64,000 nt of DNA from Marsupella aquatica (lineage: Eukaryota; Marchantiophyta): the NCBI GenBank assembly GCA_973895155.1, contig OZ316896.1:9362001-9426000 (forward strand), given 5' to 3'. A program made the position numbers and the translations under genes. How positions within the stretch are numbered: position 1 is the first letter of the stretch; each line of letters begins with the position of its first letter. The notes beneath the pieces were generated by a model, which was not told the DNA's origin, searched no databases, and was given only the letters and a program-made list of their open reading frames with translations. Shown here in pieces: positions 44,042 through 57,000 of this stretch.

Positions 44042-45550
44042 ATGAAACAATCACGAAAAAACGTCTTTTTTCGAAACTTCTCATAAAAATCAAAACTCAA
44101 CACCGCCGCGTAGCCCACGAAGCTAGGAGTCCAATACTGAAAGCCAAAATCAAAATCAAAATTCGACGGAAAAGTTATTCAAATTTCGGTCGGGGTGGGT
44201 AAAACCTTGGGAAACTCCCCCGTTTTGACCACCTTGGAGAATAACCGAAATACCCAGTACAACCCGTCATCAGAATCGCGATATGATCGGTGCGCCGCGT
44301 TGCTAACTCCAGTGGCAACGTCCTCACCGAAAAAGAACCAAAAAAGTTACCATTTGGCGAACGGAATCTTTGTCGGACAGCCGAAAAACAGCTCTCTGTT
44401 TTTCGGGAATATTCCCGCACAATACAACAGGTCTCACAGGGGGCCGTTCCCCCTGTCCAAGCGATTAAAACGGAGGGCGGCAGGTCCCGGCACATGGGAC
44501 AAACTAATGAGAGGGAAAAAAGACTAAAAAAGGGCACTAAAGGGGGTGCTTAAGCCCCTTAAAGCCTAAAATACCCCGTAAAGGGCTGGGGGTACGAAGG
44601 GCGTATGGCCGGCGTCGGGGCGGGACGAGGGTACAGCCGCGTACAAGCGGCGTAGAGCCGCAAAGGGCTGGGCATACGATGACAGGGTGGTGCCGCGGTA
44701 GCGATCGACATAGTATGGCGGAGGGCGTACGAGCGCGCAAAAAGCGCCGGCCGGTGTTGCGCAGCTCGTCGCCGCGGCTGAAGGATGAGGGGAAAACAAG
44801 GTGCGGGGGGGTTGGGCGTACAAGGGGAAACGATGGGGGACCAAGGGCCGGGAGGGTGTGTATACACACCAAAAGTGGCCCTAACCTAAGCCAAGATTTG
44901 ACTTTAAAACAAAAAAGCCGTTTACACACCTTGAACGCCGCTGCTTCTCACGAGTAAAGTGAACGCCGTCGACAGGAAATGTTGCCGAATTGCACCAGCA
45001 CAGTCTGCAGCTCCAGCAGAGAAAAACATTTCCACTGCGTCACACTCACTCCGCGTCAGGTGCCAATCTCGGACTCAAAACGACCGCTTCGCCGCGATCA
45101 AACCGTTGAGCCGTAGCACTTCGCGTTTCTTCCACCGAGTCGGACGTCACGAAGAGAAACCCGGTTCAGATGAGAACAAGCTCCATAGCTTGTGAAAAAA
45201 CCTGAACACCTCCGTCACTCGTCACGTCGCACTCGGTAACAACTCGGCAACAATCCAGTTACCAAAACGACCAGCTTGCTTCAACCTTCAACTTGAGCTA
45301 CAACATGCGATGCCTCCCGCACCGCACAGCTCACACTGTTGAAAACACAAACCCTAAACGACGCAGACTTTGATTCCTCCGCACCACGGATACCGATCAG
45401 CGAGTTCTAACCACCGTTAGAAAGCCCTCTCACTAACCTATCCGCTCAGCCACACACATTCAAGTTTCATGCGACGAAACTCCGAATGTGCCATCGACAA
45501 TGAACGCTGGAAAAACACGTCACGAAAAAACCTCGTCACCTCCCAGGCAT
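44042..45550 (-). other. Long GC-rich 5' leader of the copia element
   Basis: About 1.5 kb lies between the primer site and the gag ATG; most plant copia elements have far less. The part at 44550-44830 is strikingly GC-rich. Minus-strand splice-like signals (GTGTGTAAAC near 44930 and pyrimidine-rich tracts) would permit an intron, and a telo-box-like TTAGGGTTT lies near 45350. Several short ORFs exist on both strands without resemblance to known proteins. Captured host DNA is possible but unproven. Confidence 0.6.
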
Positions 45551-45562
45551 GCTCTGATACCA
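45551..45562 (-). other. Primer-binding site for initiator tRNA-Met
   Basis: Minus-strand TGGTATCAGAGC, complementary to the 3' end of plant initiator tRNA-Met, two bases inside the 5' LTR. Confidence 0.92.
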
Positions 45563-45564
45563 CT

Positions 45565-45908
45565 TGTTGAGCATAGACGACATTCGTAACGGCAAGCCCA
45601 TGAACCATCCAACGCACAAGAGTCGACACAGAGAGATACGTGGTTCACCTCCACATGAGGCTACGTCCACGGGAACATACAAGAGCTTTACTGCACTCTA
45701 GGCCGACCGGCCATACCAAGCATCCACAGCACAAGCTCTTCCTATCTCTCAACTAGCTCCATAACAATGAGCCTTTGTTCCACCAGGGTCTGGCATCAGC
45801 CCTGGCTATATACACAACAGCACTACCGCTAACATTAGCTAAGTCCTAACCCGAGTTAGACTAACTGTGGTTAGCTCATGAGTCACAAGACTAGAGCAAT
45901 ATCTAACA
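45565..45908 (-). repeat. 5' LTR of the copia element
   Basis: 344 bp, promoter-bearing LTR for the leftward transcript. It is about 99.4% identical to its partner by direct comparison. Confidence 0.97.
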
Positions 45909-46600
45909 CATTTCAACATCAAGGCGGTATCTAGTTTCATGGCAACTAGCCTAATTAGGGTGTCTCAAAGCTTCTAAAATATGGATGATGACATTAGGTC
46001 CACCACTGGCCATATAAAAAGAGAAGTGTCCAAGATTTCTCCCTTTTTCACATTACTCTTCCCTATGGGTGAGACTTTGCTCCACAATTTCAGATTGAGT
46101 GCAGTGCATGCCCACTACATCTGTTTCAACATCAATCTATTTCAACATCAAGGCGGTATCCCAGCTTCATGGCAACTAACCTAATTAGGGCGTCTCAAAG
46201 CTTCTAAAATATGGGTGATGACATTAGGTCCACCACTGGCCATACAAAAGGAGAACTGCTTTTAAGTACATTGCCACTAAAGATGTTTGAATTTACAACC
46301 CTACCACTGTTTTTTTTGGTATTTACAAAAATGTCACGGTTTTTGTATATAGTTCCCTTGGTTACCTTGGTAAACTTGTTATCCATATACGAAACTGTGA
46401 CATTTTATAAATACAGAAAAAACATTGGCAGTATTGTGAATTAGAATATCTTTAGTGACAAAGTTATTAAAAGTTGAAAATGAGAAGTGTCCAAGACTTC
46501 TCCCTTTTTCACATTCCTCTCCCTATGGTGAAAGTTTGCTCCACAATTTCAGAGTGAGTGTAGTGCATGCCGAGTGCATCCATTTCAACATCAAGGCGTA
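45909..46600 (+). repeat. Dispersed repeat family R1, right part, about 230-bp tandem units
   Basis: ATGGCAACTA(A/G)CCTAATTAGGG occurs near 45937 and 46168, with CTCAAAGCTTCTAAAATATGG after each. The last unit is split by the fold-back MITE at 46256-46481. An uninterrupted CATTTCAACATCAAGGCG at 46581-46598 shows what the copia target looked like before insertion. Confidence 0.8.
46256..46481. mobile_element. Fold-back MITE, copy 2, with GAGAA target duplication
   Basis: A 226-bp AT-rich palindrome. The left arm CTGCTTTTAAGTACATTG then CACTAAAGATGTTTGAAT pairs with the right arm. An inner pair (AATGTCACGGTTTTTGTATA and its complement near 46386-46410) continues the fold to the centre. GAGAA at 46251-46255 is repeated at 46482-46486, and the host repeat R1 elsewhere reads AGGAGAAGTGTC uninterrupted. 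It has no coding capacity. The superfamily is unclear from 5-bp duplication alone. Confidence 0.82.
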
Positions 46601-46749
46601 CAAGAATAGCTTCCTGAGAGCATAGCAGACCTTCCTTCGCTTAAGGTTAATTGTGTTGGCTTTTTGGATGAATTTCAAATGGTTTTTTGGAGGCAAAAAA
46701 AGGTTGATTGTGTGGATGGAAAAAAATACACTTGATGGACCCCAATGAA

Positions 46750-46918
46750 AAGTGTTAGTGGATGGACCCCATGAGTGACCTATACCACTAATGGACCTTA
46801 AATAAACCTACCCAAAACATGACCCATGAGTGATCTAGACCACTAATGGACCTTAAATCAACATACCCAAAACCTCCAAGGGGCCTTGTGGGCCTTGTGG
46901 GGTCCATCAAGTAACACT
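46750..46918. mobile_element. MITE with inverted AGTGTTA...GATGGACCCC ends
   Basis: The left arm AGTGTTAGTGGATGGACCCC (46750-46769) and right arm (46899-46918, reverse AGTGTTACTTGATGGACCCC) differ at two positions. The interior holds a 57-bp direct duplication containing CCACTAATGGACCTTAAAT. It belongs with the elements at 26488 and 26772. Confidence 0.72.
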
Positions 46919-48058
46919 TCTCATGTTAGGTCTCACAATGTGCTGTGAGAATTCAGACAGGTCCTGTGCCACTGCATCCCCCTTGTGGACTTCTGCTAGC
47001 TGAAGGCTGCTTTACAAGATCTTGGGAGCAGTTTGAGTGTTTTCTCGCCAAAGCTAATCTTGGCCATTCAACATCTTAAAGATAGTGTACTGAGGAGGTT
47101 GAAGGAGAGTTTGGAATCAATTTGTTTGATGGGGCCTGGGGGTCCACTTTTAATGTAAAAGATTAAAAACAAGAATGTACCAGGTCGTAAGATGAAGAGA
47201 AATATTAGAGAGGTGGCCCAAATCTGGGACAAAATGACCTCCACATAAGCAAAATTTGGGGCAAGATGCACCAGTTTAGAACAAATTGCCCCAACCATTT
47301 TTTACAGTGAATAGGGGGAACCCATGCCGCCCCAAAGTCTTTCCCAGATATGGGCCACACCTTGGTCGACAATTTACTAATATGAAAGACTGTAATTGTC
47401 CAGGACACCCGACTTGGGAAAATAATTCCCTTAATACCGGTACAGGAAACTTTCAACCTCAGAAAGGTTTCCCATCCATGTTGAGTGACCTTCAAATTTT
47501 ACGCGAAGACTGGTTGCCTTTACAAAGTGATAACGTTTTTTTCTGGCACGCCTTAATGGGAAGGTATTCTTTGTAAAGCTGTAAAAAGTCTTGTCTGTAG
47601 TGTTTTGAGCTTAATGCTAGCCTTCTTCATAATCGGATCATCATCAGAGTCATTCTCTGTTTGGAGCTTCACTGAAAGAAGAGACTCCAAATGGGATAAA
47701 CGTGCCATTTGATGAGTACGTTGCCTCAATAGGATCTGCTGTAATAAAATGACAATACTTCGACATATTTCAGAAATATATCGAGATTGGACCGCAGACT
47801 CATCTGTCGATTGGGCAGATTCATCACGCCCAGTCCAAGGGCTGTTGTATGACCTGGTAGATCAGGGAAGCTTTGTCAGAATCTGAATAAAGTCTACTGA
47901 CTCTGCAGCTTCCAAAAATAAATTCCACGCACTCTCTTGAAGTTGAAACAGGTAAAGTGAAAATCAGATTTTCGAAAACAAATCAATAACGTATGCAGAT
48001 CCATCCAGACGCAGAATAATCCTGGGCCTTGCGAACACAGTGAAGGGAGGGACGAAAA
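46919..48058. other. Intergenic; 3' flank of URB1
   Basis: Includes the URB1 3' UTR on the minus strand. No other gene was recognised. Short ORFs at 47068-47576 lack family motifs. Confidence 0.45.
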
Positions 48059-51000
48059 TTACCATTGCCATAAGACGTTGGTCTCTTCTGGACTCGGGAG
48101 TTCGAGGAGAAGCAACTCAAGGATACACTGAATTTTCTGCTGTGCCTCCTCAGCAGCTGGGTCACCTGGCAGTATATTCACATGTCAGCTTTGGTTTGCA
48201 TATGCTACCAGTATATTGCAAACGAGGGAGAGAGGACAAAATTGATTGAGTGGTAAACACAGTTTCAATTGAATATAAGATGTCATGTCACCCATAAGTC
48301 TCCAATCAAGGACACAGTCCAAAAATGTTACCAAATTGATCTACTCAGAATCAATCACCTGAATGTATTGATGACCTTGTAAGCCGAGTGAGAACTATCG
48401 AAGCAGCAGCAACTGGAACCAGAGATGTGCGTTCTGTCTTCCCACTCACATGGCCTTCCAATGCGAATAGCAGACTTGCCAATTTCTCATCCAGATTTTT
48501 ACTTTCGATGTCCCTTTTTGAGAACTTAGTGTGTTTTAGACAAACTACTACCGATAAAGTCGTAAAGAACTCGTCTCTGGATTCTACTTCGTTTTTCTTT
48601 TGGGCAAGCTCTCCAAGAACAACCGAAGCTGACACCCACCGCAAAAGCTTCTCTGACAAGCTTTCGTGGACATTTGACGTGGTTGTCAGATTATTTGAAC
48701 TGAGAAATGAGGAGCTTCTCCCAATGCCACTTTCCAAATCCAATGCAACTGACTGGGCCCAGGTTGCTACCTTGAACAGAGCCAATTTGTCCTGCACATG
48801 AAATGGTCGCTTTTAGATAAATCGAAAGACAAAAATGAACCAAGAAAAGACAACTCTTCGAACTGCTAGCAGGCACATACTCCCCAGAATGCGTAGAAGG
48901 TACAGACGACAAGCTTTCTGAACTTCGGACCATACATCATACTCATTACTTCTTGACTCTAAAAACCATTCGAACAATAGATTCCTTCCCATGTAGTTTA
49001 TGGGGACACTGGAACATTTTCGCCGTGAGCTTTAAATGTGGAACAATCATTGCACAAAGATGCATTACAAACCTCATAAGAATTCACAGGCAGCGGAGGA
49101 ACATGGAGGACCAGCTGCAAGGCAAGTGCTCTCTCTTCCATATGCAAGATAGGTGATTTGACCCCTGGAAACAAGTAAAGAACTTCTACAAGAGCTCCCA
49201 AGTTTAGAGTGAAATGCGTCTCATGCTTTCTTCGCTTATGGGATATAGACACTAATATCAGCAGAACCTTAAAAGTAGACCTTCGGAACAATTTATGATA
49301 TTGATGTGTGGGATTCCTGACAAGTAATTGATATAACACATGCCCAGCTTTTGACAATTCTTCCAAGCAGTCTAGAAGGGAATGGCGTTGTAAGTTTTCC
49401 CAACTCAGAATACGTTCAATGACCTGCAAGAATACAAAATTTAGCAATCGTTTCGAAACAAGACAACTGAAAGGATAGAACAAATTTCCCAGAAAATAAC
49501 TTCGGTATTAATAGTAAAAACGACAGCAAAATAAAGACAAACATACCGTCTTTACTTGATAACAAGTATCTTCCAGATATTGAAGCTGATAATTCTAATT
49601 TCTTTGCCCAGATGAAATTTCCTATACCTGCAGAGCCATTGATGCAATCTGGCCAGAACCACCATCATCTTGCAGTCCTACGCCACCTTCGATGTCATTT
49701 AAAGCGACGGATGATAGCCAAGAAAGCACGCCTGTGTGTTCCACTAAGTATTGTGAAAATGATAGAATACCCGCTGCTTGATACAAAACCTGCATGTTCA
49801 ACTAAGAGCAGTCAAACTGGGGCTGATGATAAGATGTCATGAGGATTGCTTATATTGTGATAGAATCTTAGTTGCAAACAGCATATGACCATTGTCTCTC
49901 TAGGATAAATGGACATATCGATTAAACTCTGAAAACTAATCTGCGACCTCTGGACCCAGTAATCAAACAATATGCAACCTCATCCAAGATGTAGATTGCT
50001 TGCCGTTGTCGATCATCCATTGACAGTTGTGCATATTTGAAGGGCTACGTCAATCACTGTCAAATTTTACGCTCTACAAAGAATGAGAGAAATTCCTGAA
50101 AAGCTTGGTGCGGGATGATCGAACTCTGGAAGATTTAGATTGCTTGCTGGTGTCGTTTGTCGAAGAATCCCGCATTGAGTCTGGCTTGGTGCGGAATTTA
50201 ATAGTTACCTATTGATACCAAGAACATCTGGAAAACCTCGACATTGGTACCAGAAATGGGGATCTGGAGCAATAATACAAGACGAGTTCAAAGTACAAAC
50301 CTGGAGCACCCACTTCCGGGGAAACGTATCCGCCATTGAGGAGTCATGGAAACTCATCAGGAGTTCTAGTACAAATTTCCGTCGATAAACTCGGGCATCA
50401 AGAGATGTCCGTAAACCACCGGCAAGAAGACGGAGCATCCACAAACGATCACTCCGATATTGCACTGACCCACTTCCAAACAGCACTTGAAATAACGGAA
50501 CGCTCTGAGAATAAATCCAAGATCGAGGCCATTAGTTCATTTGTCATCCACAACCATTGGGCTTCTAAGGGGGTGCAGCTTCGATTCACGTCTACTTAAT
50601 GGCTGAGGAATGCTGAAACATAAAAAGAAAATCTCAAAGCATGAAACACAAAGGTGCTCATCATCCACTCCTACAAGAGCCAAAAAGTGACAGGTAAAGT
50701 GGAAAGGAACCTCCAAATCCAAGCTAGGTGCCCTCAGGAGAAATCGATTGATAGTTGCATACTGGTGACTTTCTGGATGCATCAGTATGCATGACGCCTC
50801 CGCGGCAAACACAGAAAACACAACAGGTATCCTCTGCCACGGCTCCGTTACTGCATTTTTTACGAAAGTCATCAACAGGCGAATTTGTAGCCTTCCTTTG
50901 AAGCTAGGACCATCCTGAAGAAACGAACATAAGTAAGTTTGGATAAGATATGGGGTGAAGGGAAATTAGTGTAATAATGCAAACTGAAAAACTAATTCCA

Positions 51001-54000
51001 AGTGAATTAGAATACAATATTGCAGTGATAGCTTGACGTGCTTTCAGTACACATGAACTGGAGAACGATTGCGAGCATTAAAGTCTAGAAGTTAAAGCTC
51101 AGCACGCAAAGTGCAATCAAAACAATAAAGTCAGCATCAATGAAACGTGCTACTAACAGATCATCACCTCTAGGACACTATAGTACTTTGCGAGGAGTTC
51201 ATAGCCAGCTTTTCTCATGCTCTCCTCCGCAGAACTCATGCTAGCAAATGCAATAGCAAGGAGCCCAAGCTGCACGAACTCTTCTGCATTCATACATCCT
51301 ATCGAAAGCCCATGCAGCGCAAATGGTAGTAGAAAAGCTGGATCGTACGCAGCATCTTGAAGGTCTTCACGGTTGAATTTGAAGAGCTTCTCCGAAATTT
51401 CCTGACAGTGTCACTCTTTACGTTAGGCCAGACTCAGTGCGGCCAAGGTACGAGCAAAACTACACAACTTCCGTACAGTTCATTATATACTGACTGAAAT
51501 TCGCACTTCAGATTGGGAGCCTTTGCAAGAAATTCCACACAAAAGAGAACCGAAACAAAGACCAGCAGATCTACAACCTCTACAAAGCAAGATTAAAGTA
51601 GTGGTGGCCAAAATTGGTTTCTACCTTATTGCTTTCTTCGTACTGATTTAAAAGTCCCAACTGCCCAATATCTGCAACTCCAAACTTCCTCTTCAAAGGA
51701 AAAAATAACACCGCCAGTCCACACCTTCGGGGATCTATAACCAGATCTTCTTTAAATGTTTGTCTTCGTAGCTCATCCATGCTGTCCTGTTCCTTGAGAG
51801 CATTCGTTGTTGCTTCCTCTGCCTTTGCCCGACGTCTCTTCAGCGCCGCCTCACCCCATAGGTAATCGAATCTTGACAACCCTGAAAAACCTAGTCCTCC
51901 ATGGGATTCGATTTCTTGCATCAAAACAAATATCTCCTGATCCACTGCGCTCAAGGTCCCCCCATATGCAGCCAGTAATATGGACATAACATCATCTAGA
52001 GGTAGTGATTGAACATCCAAGGTGCCAAGGGTGAACTGCTTCAGTCTCACGCCTAAGGCGATTCTCAGCAACTTAACTATTTCATGTCTATCAACATCAT
52101 CCACGGCACCCTTAACTGGAACTTGCTTCACTCTATCCCTTGAGTTCCTATTCACATCAGCCATGTTCAACAAAGACTTCGCTTCCCCTACACTGTCGTC
52201 ACCATCGAAATTCCCTCTCGCTTTTGTGGAAATATGTAGAATGGGTGATCCAGTCAGTGATAACACAGAAGACAGAGAATTTAACGAAGTCCCCTTTCCG
52301 ACATGCTTTCCGGCAATATGGGGAATGTTCGTCCTCCTGGAGTCCATAATAAGTAATGATGGAAGAAATTTCGAATGCGCAATCAGAAGTTCTAAGACAT
52401 CATCCTCCGCTAATGTGTCCTTGTGCACCATCGGAGATTGCAACCCTTGGAAGACCACAAATGTCAGGTATCTGCATGCTTTCATCGCAGAGGTCTCACC
52501 GTAGCTGTACCGAAGGAGTGTTGTCATACAATGTTTATACAAGGGCAAATATTCAGACATCTTGAAGGAAGATCCAGCAAGCTGTTTGGCAGCATTTGTA
52601 ACCTGCTTGAGGAAATACTCTTCCAGAAACTTTACCCAATGACTTCTTCCTGCCTCACTCTCAGTTTCAGTTACGTTTGTGTCTATTTTCCGGTTGCCAC
52701 CAAGAGCCTTACTTTTGTAGAGCATGCCCAAAGAATTCATCAGAGAACGTAAGAACTGCAGCCAAACAGAACTTTCTTCCAGGCTTGTGAGATCAATGGT
52801 CTCGGTTCGCTGCCCCATCTCTTGTCCTCCAGTCTCTAGCGCAGAGAGATTCTGAATTGCATGGGACCTTAAACCAGACGATATCAAGTCCCTGACAATG
52901 TCTGCTTTTGCCACTGCTTCAAGTGCACAAGCAGTTATATTTTCTCCTGCAGAAAGCCAAATGTTTTCCTTGACCAGAGGAGTGTCATTCTCTGGCAGAA
53001 GAGACTGAATTAGCCTGGCTCTCACCTTCATACTAAAAGAATGCAAGATGTGGCATGACTGCAGCATGTGAACAACTTGGCCAAGGGGGGAACAATTGTA
53101 GAACTGCATTAGCATATTATACAAATCGCTATGTGGTTGTATTAGAGTGTTTGGCAGCCTCATATCTCGAACACCATCCATTCCTGTTCTTTCCGATACG
53201 AACTTTCCCCAATTCTTGAGCTGTTTGGTGAGCAGTTTCGTATAAACTGAAGCAATATGATTTACAAACTCGTTCGTTTTTGTGGCTCCCCTCCTGGATT
53301 CAGTAACTATGTAAACCTGCGCTGCAGGTAACAAGTACAGCAAATCCTGATCTGACAACAAGAACTCCTCCTGCTGGTTCCCCATACCATGAGTTAGGAA
53401 CATTTCTGCAAACCCTAGGATTGGGCTGTTTTTGGAGATAACTTGCCCTCTCTCTGCAGTCCCGACTGTAATTAATCGACCAAATTCAGCCAAATGTACG
53501 AAGCTTGCCTCTACTAGAAGGAAGGCGATTTTTCCTGTCACTTTATTTGGGTGACATACACAATGTCTCAGAACTTCCAATGGAGTGGAGCAGACCAAAG
53601 CTGTGCTGGTCTTGTTTAAAGACATCTCAAAGCCAAGCAACGGAGATCTAACCAACTTTTGAGCTTGCAAAAACGAAAGAAGGCACAAGTCGGCCATTAT
53701 GGAAGGCCTCTCGATGACATGATCCACAACTTTCTCAAACAGATCATAAATGGATGGACCACCTGAGTGGGTGTCACCATTCCTGTCCCAAGTCCATGAT
53801 TTAGCCAGTTCCACTTCATTTCGTAAGTGTGGCGCAGCATCTGCTAAAGAGTGTACAAAGACAGTGACAAAGTGCAGCCCGAGAACCTGAGGAGAAACTG
53901 CTTGCTTTGAACTTTTTACTTTGTGGGCTTTAGTCGAAAGCAATGATAGGAAGAAGCTTAGGAGCAAGGATGGATCTGTGTATGGAATCAGAGCAGAGAC

Positions 54001-57000
54001 CGCAAAAAGAGCAGGCGATGGAAATAGACCGAAAGTTGAGCTTTCACCGACGTCCTTCTGGAATGCACCGATTACTTTCAGAACGTATGGTTTGTAAGCA
54101 CTGAGAATTTTCCTCCAGAAGCCTACGGCGCCTTGACTTTCTGAAGAGATCGTTGCAGTTCTCACAATACTTTCTGGTAAATCCAGGATCTGTGTGAGTA
54201 AACTCAGAACGTGACAATCTATTGGATGAACACAGGAGGCAGCTGAAGCTAAAGTTCGTCTCAAGGCGGTGTCACATATGATCTCATCTTTGCTTCCTCT
54301 TCTAAGATCACTAGCATAAGGACATGGGGTCATAGATTGGAAAAGTTTCTGGTCCCCATGCATGAATAGATTGTAAAATACAGGATGTCTAAGTAGATCA
54401 GCGATCACATCTCCATAAACACCCATGATTCTGGATGAACACTGAAATTTGTCAGAAAGGAAACTACCGCCTGGGGACTGCTGGATAGGTAACACTAAAC
54501 TGCGTAGAAGAGAAAAGAAAGTGTGTATCGGCTCTCCATCACCGATACCTTCCATAGATAAGGCTGCTAAATGCTTCATCCCAGAAATAATCAACCGTAC
54601 CATGCACACCCAATTCCGGTGATGGACTCTCAAAAGGCCCGCTCGAAGAAAACTTGTAAATGACTGCAATGTCAAGAGAAGAGGTTCTCTGCAAAAGGAG
54701 GCGGCAGAAAACAGGACGGGAAATGGAGCCACCAGTAATAAAGCACAAAACCCTTGTGTCTCTACTGTTAAAGATGTCAGTTCAAGCCTCACAGCCAATT
54801 CCTTTGCCTTCCCCACTGTCACCCGACCTTCGGTGCTGTGTATCGCGCTTGAAGCCAGCTCTAGTCCCCCAGTAAAGAGCTCTGGCCAGGCAGTTGAAAC
54901 TTTAGCGAGAACACCCTGGTGGAGTCCCAAAAGTGTAAGAGGTAGCGAGAAGTCACCGTGGAGATCCTCCAAGCAAAATCTCATGAGCAAAGGAAAGTTG
55001 TCCACCAACTCTTGGATTGAAACAAAAACGATTGAGGATGTTAAAATTAAGACTTTGTCCTCTGAAGTCATGTCATGATCTTTCCGGCATCCTCTCAGCA
55101 CATTTGAAAGTTTGCCAGCCTGGTAACCTTGACCCAACTTGCTACCTGATGTAGTGCTCACTGCCCTAGAGTTATTCTTCCTGTCGTCTGAAAGTAAACG
55201 TTGAGCACGTTCAAAAAGCACTAGCAGAACAGTCCACTCTGGACTTTTCACTTGCTCTGCAGAAAGAGATTCACTCTCTCTAGATATGATCGTAATTATT
55301 ACCATAGCCAACGACTGTGGATTCATCTGTCGTGCGTGCACAAAAACACACTTGAGTTCAGGTCACAAGACCAGGAAGCAACTAATGAGCATCACTAAAA
55401 CAGAGAAACTAGCTAATTAAACCGGATATAAACCGGATATATACATGCTAGACAACGACACTTCTGCGTGCAAAAGAAACTATGATCCTGGTAAGAACAA
55501 ACAAACCTACATAGTGGATGTAACAGTAATTGCTAGATTAAAAGACACATTAAGACATCTTATGCACCAAATATGCACACCTGATGTTTCAGTAGAAGGT
55601 CAAGGACATTGACCAAATATAGTGCAACTGTAGTGCGTGCAACTGGCACTTTGCTCTTGGTAATATTATAAAGAAACTTTTCAAGAGTGCAAACCACAAA
55701 TGGTCCAAACTCTGAAGTATTAAAACCTGCCATTGACACAAGAATGTTAGGCAGCTCAAGAAACCCCACCAAAATCCCCAAATTGGATCTGTGAAAGACA
55801 TTCGGTGAGACTTGCATCATTTCTTCGACTGTCCTGTGTCACAGCCACAGCTTTAGACGACCACTAACCTTGTAATGAGGCACTCGGCAGAAGAGAGTTT
55901 TCTGTGTGCCCTTGCAGAACGTATTTGCTCAGGATCGAGTGCAGTGAATCCAAATATTTGTAACTGTTCTGTCCCATACTAGAAACGGCTTCTGACAAAA
56001 ACTCCACAAGACTTGCGTGTATTGACCCAGTACGTACAGTTCCTTGTCTAACGACATCAATATTCTCTTCCAGATGGTGGGAGACACTAGTGTTTCCAAT
56101 CTTCCTATGCCCCAAGAGGTCAAGCCACAGGGAGATTTCCATTGGATTAGTTTCAAATGCTCCGGTACTGGACATAACTCTGTGTGCAACTTCATAAACT
56201 GCCTCTCTCACGTCCTTCACCTCTGAAATGAGCATGAACATCAACAACTGCTTAAAACTTTTGTAAGCAGAACCAAACCCTGCGAAGCCTGTAACAAACC
56301 ATCCCGCTTCTTCTGAAGGCAGCGAAGTGCTAGATCCCGTTGCTGCTAACAGAAGAGCAGACAGAGACCTTTGTTGGACAACCGAGAGCGAGCTAGGATC
56401 ATCTGGTAAGAGTTTGAATGCATCAAAACCAATATCTGCCATCGCAACAGGAAGTGCAACCTGCCAAAAAGGTACAACAGGCGTTTTGTAACAATTCCTT
56501 GGCATTAATATCCCAACTTGTCAGAGTCCCCGCCGGTCGACTTGACAAAAAACTGCCATCCATTGATTTTGGTGTATCAATACGAAAGTCAAACTACTAG
56601 GGTTCTAGAAAATAACTTAAGGGGTTTAGGTCCACATCAAAAGGTCTACCCGGAGCAAGGGGTCAGGACTTGTAAAAGGGATTGATTGTACCTGATAGGC
56701 AGCGAGCACTTGAACTGCCTTCGCATACAGCAATCCTTCAATTCCCTCTCTTTGACTGGTCTCGTCTGAAACTTCAGGTCCCCATAAGAGTCTCATTGTT
56801 GCATCATAGTCATATGAGTCACTGATACTGCACTTCAGCTCATGGCTTTCCCGCGAATTCTGCTCATCGTTCCTCTTCCTCGTTTTAGTGGCCGGGGAAC
56901 TATGTGGTTTAGACGAAATCAAGGTAATGTTGGTTCTTGAATTTTGTGGTGATTTCAGACTGGACAACATTGCCAGCAACGTGTTTGGATCAGGTAAAGA

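Larger units (their letters stand above)
39228..45908 (-). mobile_element. Complete Ty1/copia LTR retrotransposon, 6,681 bp, CATTT target duplication
   Basis: Two 344-bp LTRs (39228-39571 and 45565-45908) begin TGTTGAGCATAG, end ATATCTAACA and differ at only two positions, so insertion is recent. The 5-bp duplication CATTT flanks the element at 39223-39227 and 45909-45913. The primer site (minus-strand TGGTATCAGAGC, 45551-45562) matches initiator tRNA-Met. A purine tract AAGGGGGAG (39574-39582) adjoins the left LTR. The domain order is gag, protease, integrase, reverse transcriptase, RNase H, which defines copia. Two in-frame stop codons interrupt the coding region, at the gag/pol junction and in RNase H. 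The leader between primer site and gag is about 1.5 kb. Confidence 0.98.

Noticed and set aside
44679-44957. 92-aa plus-strand ORF in the copia leader
   Set aside because: It is opposite to the element's transcript, GC-rich and overlapped by minus-strand ORFs; no family seen.
48830-48950. Possible extra URB1 exon between exons 11 and 12
   Set aside because: Exons 11 and 12 already join in phase 0, and the candidate has no recognisable URB1 residues.
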